A stretch of DNA of 64,000 nucleotides from Rhynchospora pubera (GCA_028095005.1 CM051459.1:204143902-204207901); one strand, 5' to 3'; shown: positions 47,311 to 59,965, numbered from the stretch's first letter. The notes: generated by a model not told the origin, from the letters alone. Translations and numbers: made by a program.

Positions 47311-49898
47311 CTCCACCAAACTTTTCTTCTTGTGCTTTTTGGTGGTATATATGATGTTCTCTTTGTCTGTCGGCTACGTTTCTCTAAAATAAATTAGAAA
47401 CAAGTGCATTAGAGATATATAGGCATCGGATTGGAATTGCATTCATATTTACTTATTCATACATTTCCATGTTTATCAATGCGGGTCTTATATTTTTCAT
47501 TTATACTATATTAACAAGATTGCTAAAAGAACAAATAACAACACGAAGGTTAATTATAATCATTAGGTTTAAAATAACATCCCGTGCTGAAACGATTCTA
47601 GCTAGCATATAACAACCTTGAATATTTAGGGATTAATTTTTTGTATTAATTTGAACTAGCATTTATGATCTTGATATGAAAAGGATCTAATCTGTACAGG
47701 ACATTGCAGCACGGGGAGATTTTGGTTTGGAGAAAGCAAATGAAAAATCAGTAAAAGATAGATATTATGTAACAACTTACGAGCATCATCATATCCTCGC
47801 TTGAGCCTCTCTTTTGCTGCCTCTTCTCTCTCCTTTATCTTAGCCTATTGTAAATCACAAAATTCAGTGACCAAATTTCAAACCATTAGATGATGAAAAT
47901 TCAAACCATTAATGAAATGTACTTGAGTTTAATTGGTTTATGCAAAAATATGATGTGTAGGCTTAAAAAGGAAAATTTGTAGCATTGCATGCACTCTCAC
48001 TATGTTGAGAATTAAATAAAAAACTGGATCTAATGCTAACTCCTATAAATGAGGATTAGGGTTTTGTACAAAAAAAATCTATCTCCTAGATACACTCAGT
48101 TTATGTTTAGGGCAGGGACGGAGCTAGAAAAATAATTTGATTGGAGGCAATATATGCAAATTAAAATTTATTTTTTATGGGCCATTCTACATATTTTCAC
48201 TAAATTTGTCTTATAAGTATTAGTAAAATTTAAAATTTTGGAGAGGCCAAGCCCATCAGGGCCCCCGCGCTGGCTCTGCACCTGGTTTAGGGTTTCCAAA
48301 AGTATGAAACCTACCGCCGCCACTCTCATGACTTAACATTTAGGGTTTCAAAACTAGTTCACATCTCGTTTACCTCGGCTTATATATATGTGTTTTTTCT
48401 CTTAGAGAAGTTACTATATAAATTTCCCAAACCCTAGCCGCCGCTTGGTCTTTTCCGTAAGTTTTGACATCTTCGATTATCAATCAGCTCTAGGCATAAA
48501 GATTACCGAAAGCTAATTTCATTTGTGTAAGATGTCTTTACTGCATTTTTTTCCCTTTTTAAAAGTGTTTCATGTTATTCAAAATTTATAATTCTTGATC
48601 TTCAAAAAGTTCCATTTAGTCATCTTCTCCCTTTTTGGGATCTAGAGATAGTTTATTAGACAATTATAAATATATTTTTGTAACTATCGATCTCTTCTTT
48701 GTCACAGATTTTATGGAGAACTGGCGATTAATAGTGCTACATATGTAAATTAAAGATACATTCGGTAGCCAGAAAAGGTAATGCTTTTAGAATTTTAATA
48801 GAAAATACTTTATATTTGAGGCAATCTATATATTTACTTTGATGGCACAATATTTGAAAAGTGTTTGGCAAAACAACTTTAGTTTGTTGGACTTATTTGA
48901 TATCATATCGATTAATAATGTCACGTAAAAATATAGGGTTGGATCCATCATTTTGAGAGATATAAAAAATTGCATAAATTGACTAATTTTGGTCCGTTTA
49001 TATTTTAAATCTGTTGATACATATCAAAATAAAGTCCAAAATAATACCATTATCTATTGCACCTAATGTATGATATCCAATAACTAAGTAAAAATATTGT
49101 CATTGAGAATCAATATTTTTTGTACAAATTTTGCACCAAAACATGTGATATGGTTAACTATACTTTTATTTTATCTTTTTTTTTTGAAAAAAAACTTTTA
49201 TTTTATCTTAATAAATGGTTTCATCATCATTCCTTTACCCCAATATTATGTAAGAAACACTAAATTAAAGCAGAACCAATTCGGTGAAATTATATATATT
49301 CATAGTATTATTATTCTGCAAACTTATATATTAGCGATATTCAAAACACAATCTCAGATTTTTATTCTAGGAGAGTGAGTTAAAACTTAATTGTGCATTA
49401 AAAATGTTTGAAATATTATCTTTTAGGTGTGCAAAGATCTTAAAAGTCTAATTGCATTGGCTAAACAACAAATGTTTATATTACATAGGGAAGACTCACC
49501 TGATAGATGTCATTCCATTTGAAGGTTTGTCCCACCATTCCTTGAATTATGGAGCTTGCACTTTCAGCTCCAAACTCCGTCTCATAGAATTTCTTCCAAA
49601 GATTATTAGTTATGGGGCTTATATCTCTGTACTGTACCAATTTATTGATTCTCGCGTAAAAAATCAATTGTTGTTATATAAATTACTTGAACATTGAAAG
49701 AAAAGTATAGAGCACTTATATTATTTACTTTTGTGCAACTCTCAATGAGAGCAAGTTGGTCGGCTGTGCAGCTGGGCAGTAAACGTTCCAAGAGGTGGTC
49801 ATCGACTCTGCTTACATCTTGCAAGCGGTGGAGATGTCGCATTTGCCTTGCAATGCATAGTTCCAGCAGTGGAGGTGATTTTCTATCTGAATCTATTG
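47311..49898 (-). CDS. ELOA: Elongin-A-like protein (RNA polymerase II elongation factor SIII subunit A), best copy
   Basis: Recognised exons on the minus strand are: A, about 49898-49729 (LLELCIARQMRHL...HLLERLLPSCTADQLALIE); B, 49631-49500 (YRDISPITNNLWKKFYETEF, then FKWNDIYQ); C, 47844-47781 (AKIKEREEAAKERLKRGYDD); D, 47383-47311 (KRSRQTKRTSYIPPKSTRRK). All junctions are GT-AG and in phase. Order and wording match the Elongin-A conserved domain, an F-box-like LPxC region followed by LW-KFY-xxFG. Elongin A partners Elongin B/C and stimulates RNA polymerase II elongation. The expected ATG before DS(D/E)RK reads ATA at 49896-49894, whereas the copy at 54575 has ATG. The next in-frame ATG is at 49965. 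The 3' end is unresolved. It could be a weakly functional gene or an early pseudogene. Confidence 0.7.
48113..48284. mobile_element. hAT MITE in an Elongin-A-like intron
   Basis: The element is 172 bp, with ends cagggacggagctag / ctggctctgcacctg and flanking 8-bp duplication gtttaggg (48105-48112 and 48285-48292). A diverged counterpart sits at about 56385-56580 in the duplicated locus, so it may predate that duplication. Confidence 0.78.
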
Positions 49899-50107
49899 AG
49901 GTTTTTTTTTCTTCTTTTTTTCTACTTCCAATTTTTGTAACCTCTATAATTTTTTTTAACTCCAAATCTGCAAAAAGTACAAAATTTAATGAACTAATAA
50001 TTTGGCATTTGGAAACCAGATTTTAAGTCAAATTAAACATACAAAGATAGTAGAGTATTAATTTTAGATAATTATATTGGATAGGCATGGAAAACACAAG
50101 ATTTAAA

Positions 50108-50180
<73 letters not shown>
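50108..50180 (+). repeat. (TA)n(TG)n microsatellite
   Basis: A run of about ten TA units passes directly into about 26 GT units. It is likely to vary in length between individuals. Confidence 0.95.
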
Positions 50181-50181
<1 letters not shown>

Positions 50182-50627
50182 CTACCTCAGGTCTACTGAA
50201 GAAGGATGAAGGGTAAAAAAAAAAAAACTAATTTTATATGATCTATGTCTCTGACTCTCTTCTACTCAAGAACGTCTTAATTATTATATTGATGTATGCA
50301 TGAATCCAAATTTCTATGAACTAAAAGGAAGAAATAATTGCAAGATCGAGGACCTTAAATAGCAAAAAAAAAAAAAGGAAAAAAAAGTGAATAACAATAC
50401 AATTTACATACGAATTAAAAAAAAAGTAGGGTGCTAGTGCCAATCGTAGCATTTAATTAGCAACAATTTTTCCTGATAACTGATTTTATCCCTAAAAATT
50501 AGATAAATCTATTCTAGAAAAGAGGCGAGAAAATCATAAATTAATTTCTCTTTAAATTATGTATTAGATTTTTTTAAGACTATAGGAAATTATAAAATAA
50601 CAACGATAAATATTATAATATATTACC

Positions 50628-50770
50628 TGTACTGGAGAGCTTGAAGGCCGGAGTAGCTCGAGAATGTTTGATAAAGTGCTTGGACGTAAGGGATAGCCAG
50701 GAGATATGAGAACTGGAGAAAATTCTAGCTAGATAGCTAGGGGAGGATGTGATAGAATTCCTGGAAGTGA
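50628..50770 (-). promoter_or_regulatory. Possible 5' UTR exon of the Elongin-A-like gene
   Basis: A GC-richer minus-strand stretch ends in a good donor (agtacag/gtaata, 50626-50627) about 0.7 kb upstream of exon A. The placement is plausible but unproven. Confidence 0.35.
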
Positions 50771-53700
50771 AAAAAAAGTTAAATAAATAATGGGACAGCA
50801 GAGAAGAGAATAATCTGTGGGGACGTTTTAGAGATGAATAAGAAGAATTTTTTGTTCCCCCAATATTTTTAATTTGAGAAAACTCGAGGAATGAAAGATA
50901 GAAATAATGACGGACAAGATATTTAATGAATCGGGCTTTTGCCTCGAATAAATTATACTTGGGGTTTTGGTGCAAGTATTAAAAGGTTGCCTTACTGCAA
51001 ACGAGAGATTGTATTTGTAGGGAAAGTGCAGAAATTTGTAATAAGTGTTAAACTGGAGGAGCTATGAAATTAATCTTTATTTTGACATGAGAAAGATTAA
51101 ACAGACGTTGAAGGAGGAAGCATATCAAATAAGTGCCTTTCGTTTTTTTGTTTTTTAAGAAAAAAACAAAATACTGTAGAGGATTAGCACTATAAAGCAC
51201 ACCAGAGAGTATTACTAGTTACTAGTTACTACCACTCATGAAAAACCGTGGTCTTTATCCAAAACCATGCAACAAAAGAATAACTGACAATCCGTAACGG
51301 CATTCAAACATTGGTTTGGGTACACGTGTTCATTTGATATGTCGGGTGGGTCCACAAAATGAATACGTGCCTAGTAGGAAGAGCATATTTGGTACCTAAC
51401 GTTACTGAAAAAAATAATGTAATTGGTGAATTTTTGAAGCAGAGGAATGTCCTAATTAAATATAGACAGTGCATTTTCATTTATATTAATTATAAACTTA
51501 ATGAATAAAGATGACCACCGCAGTTTTGAAAATTTTATTTTTTATATAAATGATTCAATAAAATAATTTCACGTGATGTTCAAACAATGTATCAACATAT
51601 ATACATGCTCAATTTTATATAGAAGTATATATGGCAAGCAATATAAGGGAGTGATCAAATCAAAGTTTTGGATGGCTTCTAATTTTTTTTTAAAAAATTG
51701 GCAATTAATAATATTATAGAAGTACCTAATTACATGCTACTTTTAATTAATTTAATTATCTCATTCAAATTAATTGGCAAAATGAGTACATTTATATAGC
51801 TATAAATGCATGCTTAGCTAGATACTTTTTGTACAATTATGGTGCATTGATTATTAATTATGTATTTCATTAAATCATTTGGAAATTGAAATCTGCAAAA
51901 CTTGAGTGGTCATCTTTTTTCCTTAAAGTTTTAATGAAAAATGCATCGTATATTTGGGGCTTCACTGTATCACCAATTAAATTTATTTCCACTAATTAAT
52001 ATTAATTAGGTACCCAAAAAAAGTCCCCCCCCCCCAATAGGCTTGGATATATATTGTGTGGAAGCACCGGACATGTACATCAGGAACAAATATATATGCA
52101 TGTGTTACCCAAAATAATGTTTGATGGCTATTCGGAACTTTTGGTTTTATTTATTTATTTTTTTATTGTATGGCTTTGGATAAAAAATTATGGTTTTTCA
52201 CGTGGTGGTGGTATTTCTTTCTGTTCTGCTATATGTTCTGATTCTCTCCAGTACTTTTGATAAAACTACGAAAGCCGCTGATTTGATATGTTTTCTCTCC
52301 GTCTTTCTTTTCTTTCTCGTGTGAATGAAAAATAAAACTCGATACCATAGCTCATGCAGTTTAACATACAACACCTCTTTCAAATTTTTGCATGCTTTCC
52401 TTTATCTCTTTATTCTTATATAAAGTATTCTAATTTGAAATCTTGCACCAAAACCCTAAGTGTAATTTTGAGGTAAAATCTCTTTCAGTCTTCAGGCCCC
52501 TTATTGCTTTCCATCTTTCACTTCTCGTGTTCTCTCAAAACGTCTAGCGGAGAAAAAAAAAAAAATTCCTTATTCCTCTTTAGACTTTCTCACTGATTAT
52601 ATATTCTCTGGTCTCCTTTATTATTTTCTTTTCACTCCCTGAAATTCAATCCTCCTTCCTACCTAGAACCTCCTACTGCTCCTCATACCTTTTTCTACTC
52701 CTCCCTACATCCACTACTCTTCTATTTTTTCAAACCGACATTTCTTCTTGTGTCGCCGTCTCAAAGAATCTTGTCAGACGTATGCAGCAGCAAATCGGAA
52801 GCTATAATATCCTTCATTTAAATCTTTGATATTGGTATATATAATATTTATTCCTTTTTATTATATATAATTTCCCATAGAGTTTGATAAAAAAAACAAA
52901 TGTGTTGAATTTAGGGAATATTTTTTTTTTGCTTTCAAATTAACCTCTTTTCTAGAATAGTAATTATCTAGTTTTAGAAATGAATTCAATTGTCAGGCAA
53001 AGTTCTTATTACATGCAATGAATTCTCAATAAACCCTAGTTTTTTTTCCCCTTATGTAAATTGTATGATTCTTCATCTGCTATTTGGGGTCCCATCATTT
53101 GCAACTATTTTTTTTAAAAAAAAATTTAGGATCTGTCACGTATAGAAATTTTGGGGTCACACACGGGGGTGATAAGGATCATCCCCGATATTTGTCATCC
53201 CCATCATCCCCACACGTTTTCTATTTTAGGAAACAATTATTCACGCGTTTTCTAAAAACAGAAATCCAATACTCATCCTTTTTTCGCTCTCCTCTCCCGC
53301 CCTAACATATAAACTTCAGCACTAAAACATATTAAGTTCAACAGTTAATATATATAACTAGAATAGTTACGATATTAACTTCAACAGTTATAAATATTAA
53401 CTTCAACAATTACGTTATCAACTTCAACAGTTATATATATTAAAAGTTTATATATATATATATATATATATATAACTAGAATAGTTACGATATTAATTTC
53501 AACAGTTATGATATTAACTTCAACAATTATATATATTAACTTCAACAGTAACGATATTAACCTCAACAGTTATATATATTAACATTTAATATATATAAAT
53601 AGACCAATTGTTAAAGTTGAAGTTGGCATATTTAAATGTTGAAGTTAGTATATATAACTGTTGAAGTTAATATATATGACAACTTCAACAATTTAAATAT

Positions 53701-54574
53701 GCCCACTTCAAATATTACCTTCAACATTTAAATATACCAAGTTCAGCAATTACGACATTAGCTTCAACATTTATGAATATAAATTTCAACGGGTTATGAA
53801 GTGTGTGAGAGGGGCAGGGGGGAGGGTGGGGGCGAGGGGGAGGGGTTGGGGCGGGGGAGTAGCATATGCATAGAAACGTGTTTTCTGAATTTTCGAAAAT
53901 GGAAGAGAGAATTTCAAACGCGTTTTCTAAAAATGAAAAAAAAACGCATTTTCTAAAGGATGGTGGGGATGATACAAAATGCTGAGATGATACTAATCAA
54001 TTCCGGTCATAAATTAATTAAGATGTTCGCAATTAACTGCAAGTGCGTATAATTGGAATAAGCAAAAGAGACCACTAGTGACAAATTTCTGTGTAGTAAT
54101 ATGTTCATCATTCAAAACCAGTTTTATATATCCAGCACCATATATATATTACTTATTTCTTCTTGCAACCATAGATTCCATTACATCAACAACGTAAGGT
54201 ATAATTTTCGATTTCAGATCCTTATGAAACAAAAGTCTCTAGTAACCCAAAAAAAAATTTGATGCAAGAAAAGTTTCTAATATATAGATCGACACGCCCT
54301 TGTCGAGCAGTAGACCTGAACGAGAATTTTTTATTTTTTTTTTACAAAAATCTGGTGTCTTTCGATGCCTATGTAGTGGTTATTAATTCTAGAATAGTCT
54401 AGCATATTTGTATGTTTTTTTTAATAAATTATAAATTAATGAAAGCTGGTTTTGCTCAAAATGTACCTCATAAAATTTTGTGCTTAATTCCTTGCATATT
54501 TGGAGTTGTAAAATTTTAGAGTTTACATAAATTAATCAATAAGCAGTAGATGAAAAGAAGAAGAAATAACTTCA
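50771..54574. other. Long AT-rich spacer with a promoter-like stretch
   Basis: No protein is recognisable. At about 52410-52800 the plus strand has a TATA-like tatataaag, then a long pyrimidine-rich leader and a 15-codon ORF (MQQQIGSYNILHLNL). It looks like a promoter and leader without its gene. A run of 13 C is at about 52026-52037. Confidence 0.35.
53165..54000. repeat. Foldback element with cttcaacagttatatatatt repeats
   Basis: The ends are inverted copies: atcatcccc words and acgcgttttctaaaa at the left, with their complements at 53915-53980. The core (53320-53780) is built of many variants of a unit like aacttcaacagttatatata, in both orientations. A G-run (about 53810-53860) interrupts it. 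Confidence 0.55.
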
Positions 54575-54905
54575 ATGGATTCAGAGAGAAAAGCACCTGC
54601 ACGGCTTGAGCCATGCATTGCAAGGGAAATACAAAATCTCCAGTGCTTGTGCGATGTAATTTAGCAGAATAGATGACCAACTCCTGGAACGCTTGTTACC
54701 TAAATGCATAGCTGATCAACTTGTTGTCATGCATCGAGAACTTCACAAAAGTAAGCTAATTATGCGCTCGAATACTTTTCTTATACGTGCAAATATGTTA
54801 AAAACTTACAGTACAAATGACCTTTGGGAGGAGTTCTACGAGACATGCATGAATTTGGGTTGAAACTTGAAAGTGCGAACTCCATTAATTCAAGGAGACC
54901 AAATT
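54575..54905 (+). pseudogene. Elongin-A-like pseudogene, copy 2
   Basis: Exon A (54575-54750) starts ATG with MDSERKAPARLEPCIARE, then has a 4-nt insertion that shifts frame before RIDDQLLERLLPKCIADQL, and ends at aaa/gtaagc. Exon B remains at 54812-54905 (DLWEEFYET) but has stops. No further exons are seen. It lies opposite in orientation to the best copy. Its exon A keeps the ATG that the best copy lacks. Confidence 0.78.
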
Positions 54906-55655
54906 TGTTCGAGACATGAGTTTGGGTTGTTACTTGTTACAGACTTACAGTGTCCTCTCTCTCAATTGGAGACAAAAACATTATATTTATTTTTGTTATT
55001 TTTTTTAACATATTTTAGATTGGGAGAATATGCATTAATTGTCGTCCATAAATCAAAACTAAGAGATTCATAGAATAACATTTTTGTTAATTACATATTT
55101 TAAGTTTATGGTGCTGTTGAAATAGATAATTACATATATTATAGGCAGAAACGCCTTTGTACTGTTTCACATTTATTTTGTCCCCATATAGCAGCTGTAA
55201 AACTGCAACTCTGCAAGCAGCGGAAATTTATCGAAAGCTTTGGGCCATTGGGCCAAGGAGCGAATCGTTTTAGACTTTTAGTGCATCGCTTGTCCGATGT
55301 CAGCATTATTTTCTGTTCTTCTGAGAACTAAAGTATGTATTCTTTTGTGAAACGAGTGTTGTTCGAGTACAATTTGACTCAGATGCAAAGCTGTCTTGAC
55401 TCGAATACAAACCGATATGAGAATCTCATAATTATAATGAGATGTTTCCCCTCCTGTTTAACTCCTCCGCTATGCTGTTGACCTCTTCGTGGGACTCTAA
55501 CGTCCTCCCACCCCGAATGAAATTTTAACGAAAAATTACAAAAACAATTAATATAACTAATAAGACAAATAACACAAGTATATGGACAAAAAAATTATAA
55601 AGAAAAAAAACTGATTCAAAATTGATCTTAAAACATAATCATTAAGACAATTAAC
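54906..55655. other. Spacer
   Basis: No supported feature. The stretch 55190-55320 is GC-richer than its surroundings but encodes nothing I recognise. Confidence 0.35.
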
Positions 55656-55658
55656 ATA

Positions 55659-55807
55659 GGCTCGGTTTGGATGGTGTGGGAATAAAAGTAATAAGGAAAG
55701 AAGTATTGGAAAGTGTGTAATTTTGTGAAGAGTTTGGATTTGTTTATAATAAATTTGAGGGTAGGAAGAAGCTATCTCCTTATTCTTGCACCCATTCAAA
55801 CGGAGTC
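55659..55807. mobile_element. MITE family M1, copy 4
   Basis: The element is 149 bp, with ends ggctcggtttggat / attcaaacggagtc and flanking ata on both sides. It is the most diverged copy but still carries aagtattggaaagtgtgtaa and agagtttggat. Confidence 0.75.
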
Positions 55808-56129
55808 ATAATAAAGAATAAGACAATACATATATTGTTGTATATTTTTCATACTATTTATTTTGTTTTATTTGTCCATATAATGTCTAAATATTTCCAT
55901 ACATATTATATATGTCTTGCTATTTGTTTTTCTTTTCCACACAGTGTGTGTGTATTTATTTGTCCACATATATTATATATTTGATCGACATGGGTAGGAA
56001 ATAAAGGATTGAGGACAAGACATGGGTCAAGTTAGAGGAGCGACAAAGGGTAAAGATGGGAAAGGAGTCTGGTGATTGCATGATTGCACAAATGCATAAA
56101 ACAATTATTACATTCAGTAATTTCCTTAA

Positions 56130-59100
56130 TAAAATGTACTTAATTAATTCATTTATGTAAAAATATGATATGTTGAGTTAAAAAAGAAAATTATGTTGCC
56201 ACTGGATGCACTCTCACTCCATTGAGAATTATATGTTTTGTTTTTTTCAAAGAAAGACTGATCAAATTAATGCTAACTCCTATAAATTTAGGATTAAGGT
56301 TTTGTACAAAAAAACCTATCTATTTACATACACTCAAGTACATTTTATTTTTAGAATGTACTTACCAAGGGAATTTTATTAAGGAAAGATAATAATTGAG
56401 TGGAGCCAATATACAAATTTTATTTTTTGAAGGGTCAATTCTACATATTTGTTTGAAGATAGAAAGATAAGTGTCAGTTACAAGTTCAATAAGTTATTTT
56501 TACTAAATTTATCAATTGTTAGTAAAATTTTAAATTTTAGGGAGGCCAAACCCATCAGAGCCCCCACGTTGGCTCCGCCTCTGATTTAGGATTTTCAAAA
56601 TATGAAACCTACTGTCGCCACTCACATGACTTTACATTTAGGTTTTAAAACTAATTCTCAACTTGTTTACTTCGGTGTGTATATATATTTCTCTTTGAAA
56701 AGTTACTATATAAATCTCATAAATCCGAGCCGCTGCTCGGTCTTTTCCATAAGCTCCGACATCTTCAATTATCGATCAGCTCTAGGCATAAAAACTTTTG
56801 AAAGCTAATTTTATTTGTGTAAGATGTTTTTACTGTATTTTTTCCTCTTTGAAAGGGTACTTTTATGTTCTTTAAAATTCATAATTCTAGATCTTCAAAT
56901 AAGTTCTATTAGTCAACTTCTACCTTCGGATCTAGAGAATTTATTAGAGAAATATAAATATATTTTTGTAACTATTTCTTCTTTGTCACAGATTTTGTGG
57001 AGAACTGGATATGGAAACAATTCTAATTAGTCATGCACTGTAATACCTTGGCGATCTTTGATTAGGTGATCTGCTCTCTATTTTTGAATTAAGTATCAGA
57101 AATTTAATTATAAATTTTAAGAATAAGAACGCTGAGTGTAGCTGGTTATACTTCCGTCACAATTTCATCAGAACATCCAGTAATTAAATTTAGGTGATGT
57201 ATCCTGATCAGAAGACCAGAAGTCCAGAACTATTAATATATAAAATGCAAATCCTTAATTTTCATTTTGGTTTTCTTCATAAATCTTAATGATTTCTGAC
57301 TTTGTCCAAGGCCCTTTGCTTTTGTTCTGTACTTCTGTTATCCTTTATTTGGGTGATGCACTTGTTGGCTCTGTCATTTTTAAGGAAAAACTGTTTAAAT
57401 CTTATTATATCTTGTGTGCACAAAGGAACCGCAGCGATCAATAGCGCTACATACGCAAATTAGAGATACATTCAGCAGCAAGAAAAGGTAATGCTTTTTT
57501 TTTTTCTAGAATTTTAATTAATAGAAAATAATTTATATTTGAGGAGGTCTAGTATATTAATTTTTAATTGGCAAATTAATAATGACAATATTTGAGAAGT
57601 GTTTGGAATTTGTTGGACAGATTTGATATCATATCGATCAATAATGTCACATTAAAAAATTATAGGATTGGACTTTCATTTCGAGAGATCAACAATTGCA
57701 TAACTTGACTAATTTTTGTCCGTTTATCTTTTAAATCTGTTGATACATATCAAAATAATTAAAGTCCAAAATAATACCATTATCTATTTGCACTTAATGT
57801 GTATGATGCCCGATAAATTAAGTTGTATTAGTTGAAGGTTAAAAAAAATATTGTCAATTTGTCATTGAGAATCAATATTTGTTGTACAAATTTTGCACCA
57901 AAACCTGTGATATGATTAACTATATTTGTATTAATAAATGGTTCCATTACCATTCCCTTTAACCACAATATCATCTAAGAAACAACTAATTAAAGCAGAA
58001 CCCAATTCAATGAAACTTATATATTCATGGTATTATTATTCTGCAAAACTGGTTACACTAGCGATATGCAAAATTATCAGATTTGTTATGGACAGTGAGC
58101 TAAAACTTAATTAATTGTGCATTAGAAATGTTCGAAATATTACTATTTAGTTGTGCAAAAAGATCTCAAATATGATTGTGTCGACTAAACAACAAATGGT
58201 CAGTAACAAGTGTTTGTTTTTTTATAAAGGGAAGACTCGCTTGATAGATATCATTCCATTTGAAGTGTTGTCCAACCATCCTTTGAATTATGGAGCTTGC
58301 ACTTGCAACCCCAAACTCAGTCTCATAGAACTTCTTCCAAGGACTATTTTTATGGGGCTTGTATCTCTGTACTGTAACAATATATTATTCTCACGTAAAC
58401 ATCAATTAATTTTTCTTTTTTTTGAATGGAAAGCTCGGGTCAGGCCCGGTTCCTTTCTATTAATAAAAACAACAATACAATTTACAGGAGGGACCACAGT
58501 CCAGTCGGGAGAGAAAAAAAGGAAACTGGTAAGCCAGCACCAGAAAAGTCAAATAAAAAAGAAAGAAAGATAATTTCAGTAGTAGAGAGAACCAATTTTA
58601 AATCTAATCCGGATTAAGCAAGCGTCATTCTTCAACTATAAGGGAAGCAACATTATTTGGCTGACTGGCACAATTAGAGAAAGTCCTAGAGCATCTCTCA
58701 TGCCAGGTGAAGTAACAAGAGAACGCCATAATCTCCTTCTGGCGTAAGGTTGATTTTTTGAGGTTAAGTCATCCAGGTGGTACTGGGCAGAGAGTAAAGG
58801 TGTGTTTGTGAGGTTGATAGTGTTGTTGACAACGGCTAAGAAGAAAGGGCAGAGAGTAAAGGTGTGTGTGACTGATTCCGTGATTCGGCATCTGACAAGC
58901 AGAGACAACATCTGTTGACTAGTGTCATGCCCCTCTTTTGCAAGTTATCGATAGTCTGAACTTTGTTTTGCAACATCAACCAGCAAAAAGTTTTGATCCT
59001 GGGTGGTAAGTGTAGTTTCCACAACTGATTTAGTTCTGAGGGTATTTTAGGCAAAGTTTTGATAAAATTGTAGAAGGAAGAGGGTGTGAGGTAGTTAGTT

Positions 59101-59630
59101 GTAAGCTTGTAACAAATTTGGTCTTGGAGATGACCAGAGGGTAAGAAAATTGCATCAAGCAGCTAGTGTGTGAGTATGGAGAGCTGTGCTTGGGCATGCA
59201 CACTGGAAGAGAAGGTCTGAAAAGATTGAAAGGTAAGGTCAAATTTTCCAGAAAGTCGGCAACTGAGATATCAGGGTTTAAGGAGAAGCTAAAGAGGATA
59301 GAAAATGCATGCATCAACAAGCCCATTCCCCAGTTCTGTTGCCATAATAAGACTGAGTTGCCAGAATTTAATTAGTTTTTAACAATTATCAATTAATTGT
59401 TGTTAAATAGTAAATACTGATTGCTTGAACATTAAAAGAAAAGTAACATTGCACTTAATTAGTTTACTTTTGTGATCTTCGTGATGAGAGCATGTTGTTC
59501 GATTGTGCATTTTGGTAATAATCGTTCCAAGAGGTGGTCATCTATTCTGCTTACATCTCGCAAGCGGTGGTTGTAGTTGCCTTGGAATGCATAGCTCAAG
59601 CAGTGGAGATGATTTTCTATCACGAAAGCT
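56130..59630 (-). pseudogene. Elongin-A-like pseudogene, copy 3, in a duplicated block
   Basis: The block is a diverged copy of about 47920-49900 in the same orientation, intron included. Exon A (about 59622-59468) lacks 5 nt between CIPRQ and the DVSRIDDHLLERLLPKCT part, so it is frameshifted. Exon B (about 58375-58244) lacks 1 nt before WKKFYETEFGV and its donor reads gcgagt instead of gtgagt. Exons C and D are absent. A LINE is inserted in the intron between A and B. Confidence 0.8.
58412..59387 (-). mobile_element. 5'-truncated LINE in pseudogene copy 3
   Basis: The 976-bp insert is flanked by atcaattaatt (58401-58411 and 59388-59398). On the minus strand it encodes the zinc-binding tail of a plant LINE reverse transcriptase: LWKLHLPPRIKTFCWLML, CCLCLSDAES, and after a frameshift RRRLWRSLV. 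It ends in an A-rich tail at about 58415-58423. The best Elongin-A-like copy shows the uninterrupted site near 49650-49690. Confidence 0.82.
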
Positions 59631-59965
59631 ATGCCTTGCAAGTAAAAATGTATAATGCAACTTCTCCACAGCTTTCGTGATGTTAAGCAGGATAGATATG
59701 ACCATCTTCTGAAATGCTTGTTACCTAAATGCATCGTTGAACAAGTTGCTTTCATTGAGAATTGCACAAAGGTAATTAAGCGAATTTAATTACTTCTTTT
59801 TTCTAAGGTTCAAGTGATTATTATTTATATCGATCTACAATTATTATGTGTGAATATTTGTTACTGTACATACTACAAAGATGTAAGCCCTTCAAGAAAT
59901 TATCTTTGGAAGAAGTTAGATGAGATGAGTTTGGGGTCGAAAGCGCGATCTTCATAATTCTAAGG
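59631..59965 (+). pseudogene. Elongin-A-like pseudogene, copy 4 (head to head with copy 3)
   Basis: The plus strand carries an exon A remnant (RYDHLLKCLLPKCIVEQVAF and IENCTK, ending 59771 before gtaatt) and a degenerate exon B near 59876-59965 (LWKK-like). It starts where copy 3 ends. The junction is a 12-bp inverted repeat, atcacgaaagct / agctttcgtgat (59619-59630 and 59670-59681). Confidence 0.7.

Noticed and set aside
52780..52830. Start of a GRF-interacting factor (MQQ...) gene
   Set aside because: Only the first three residues fit and the frame stops after 15 codons.
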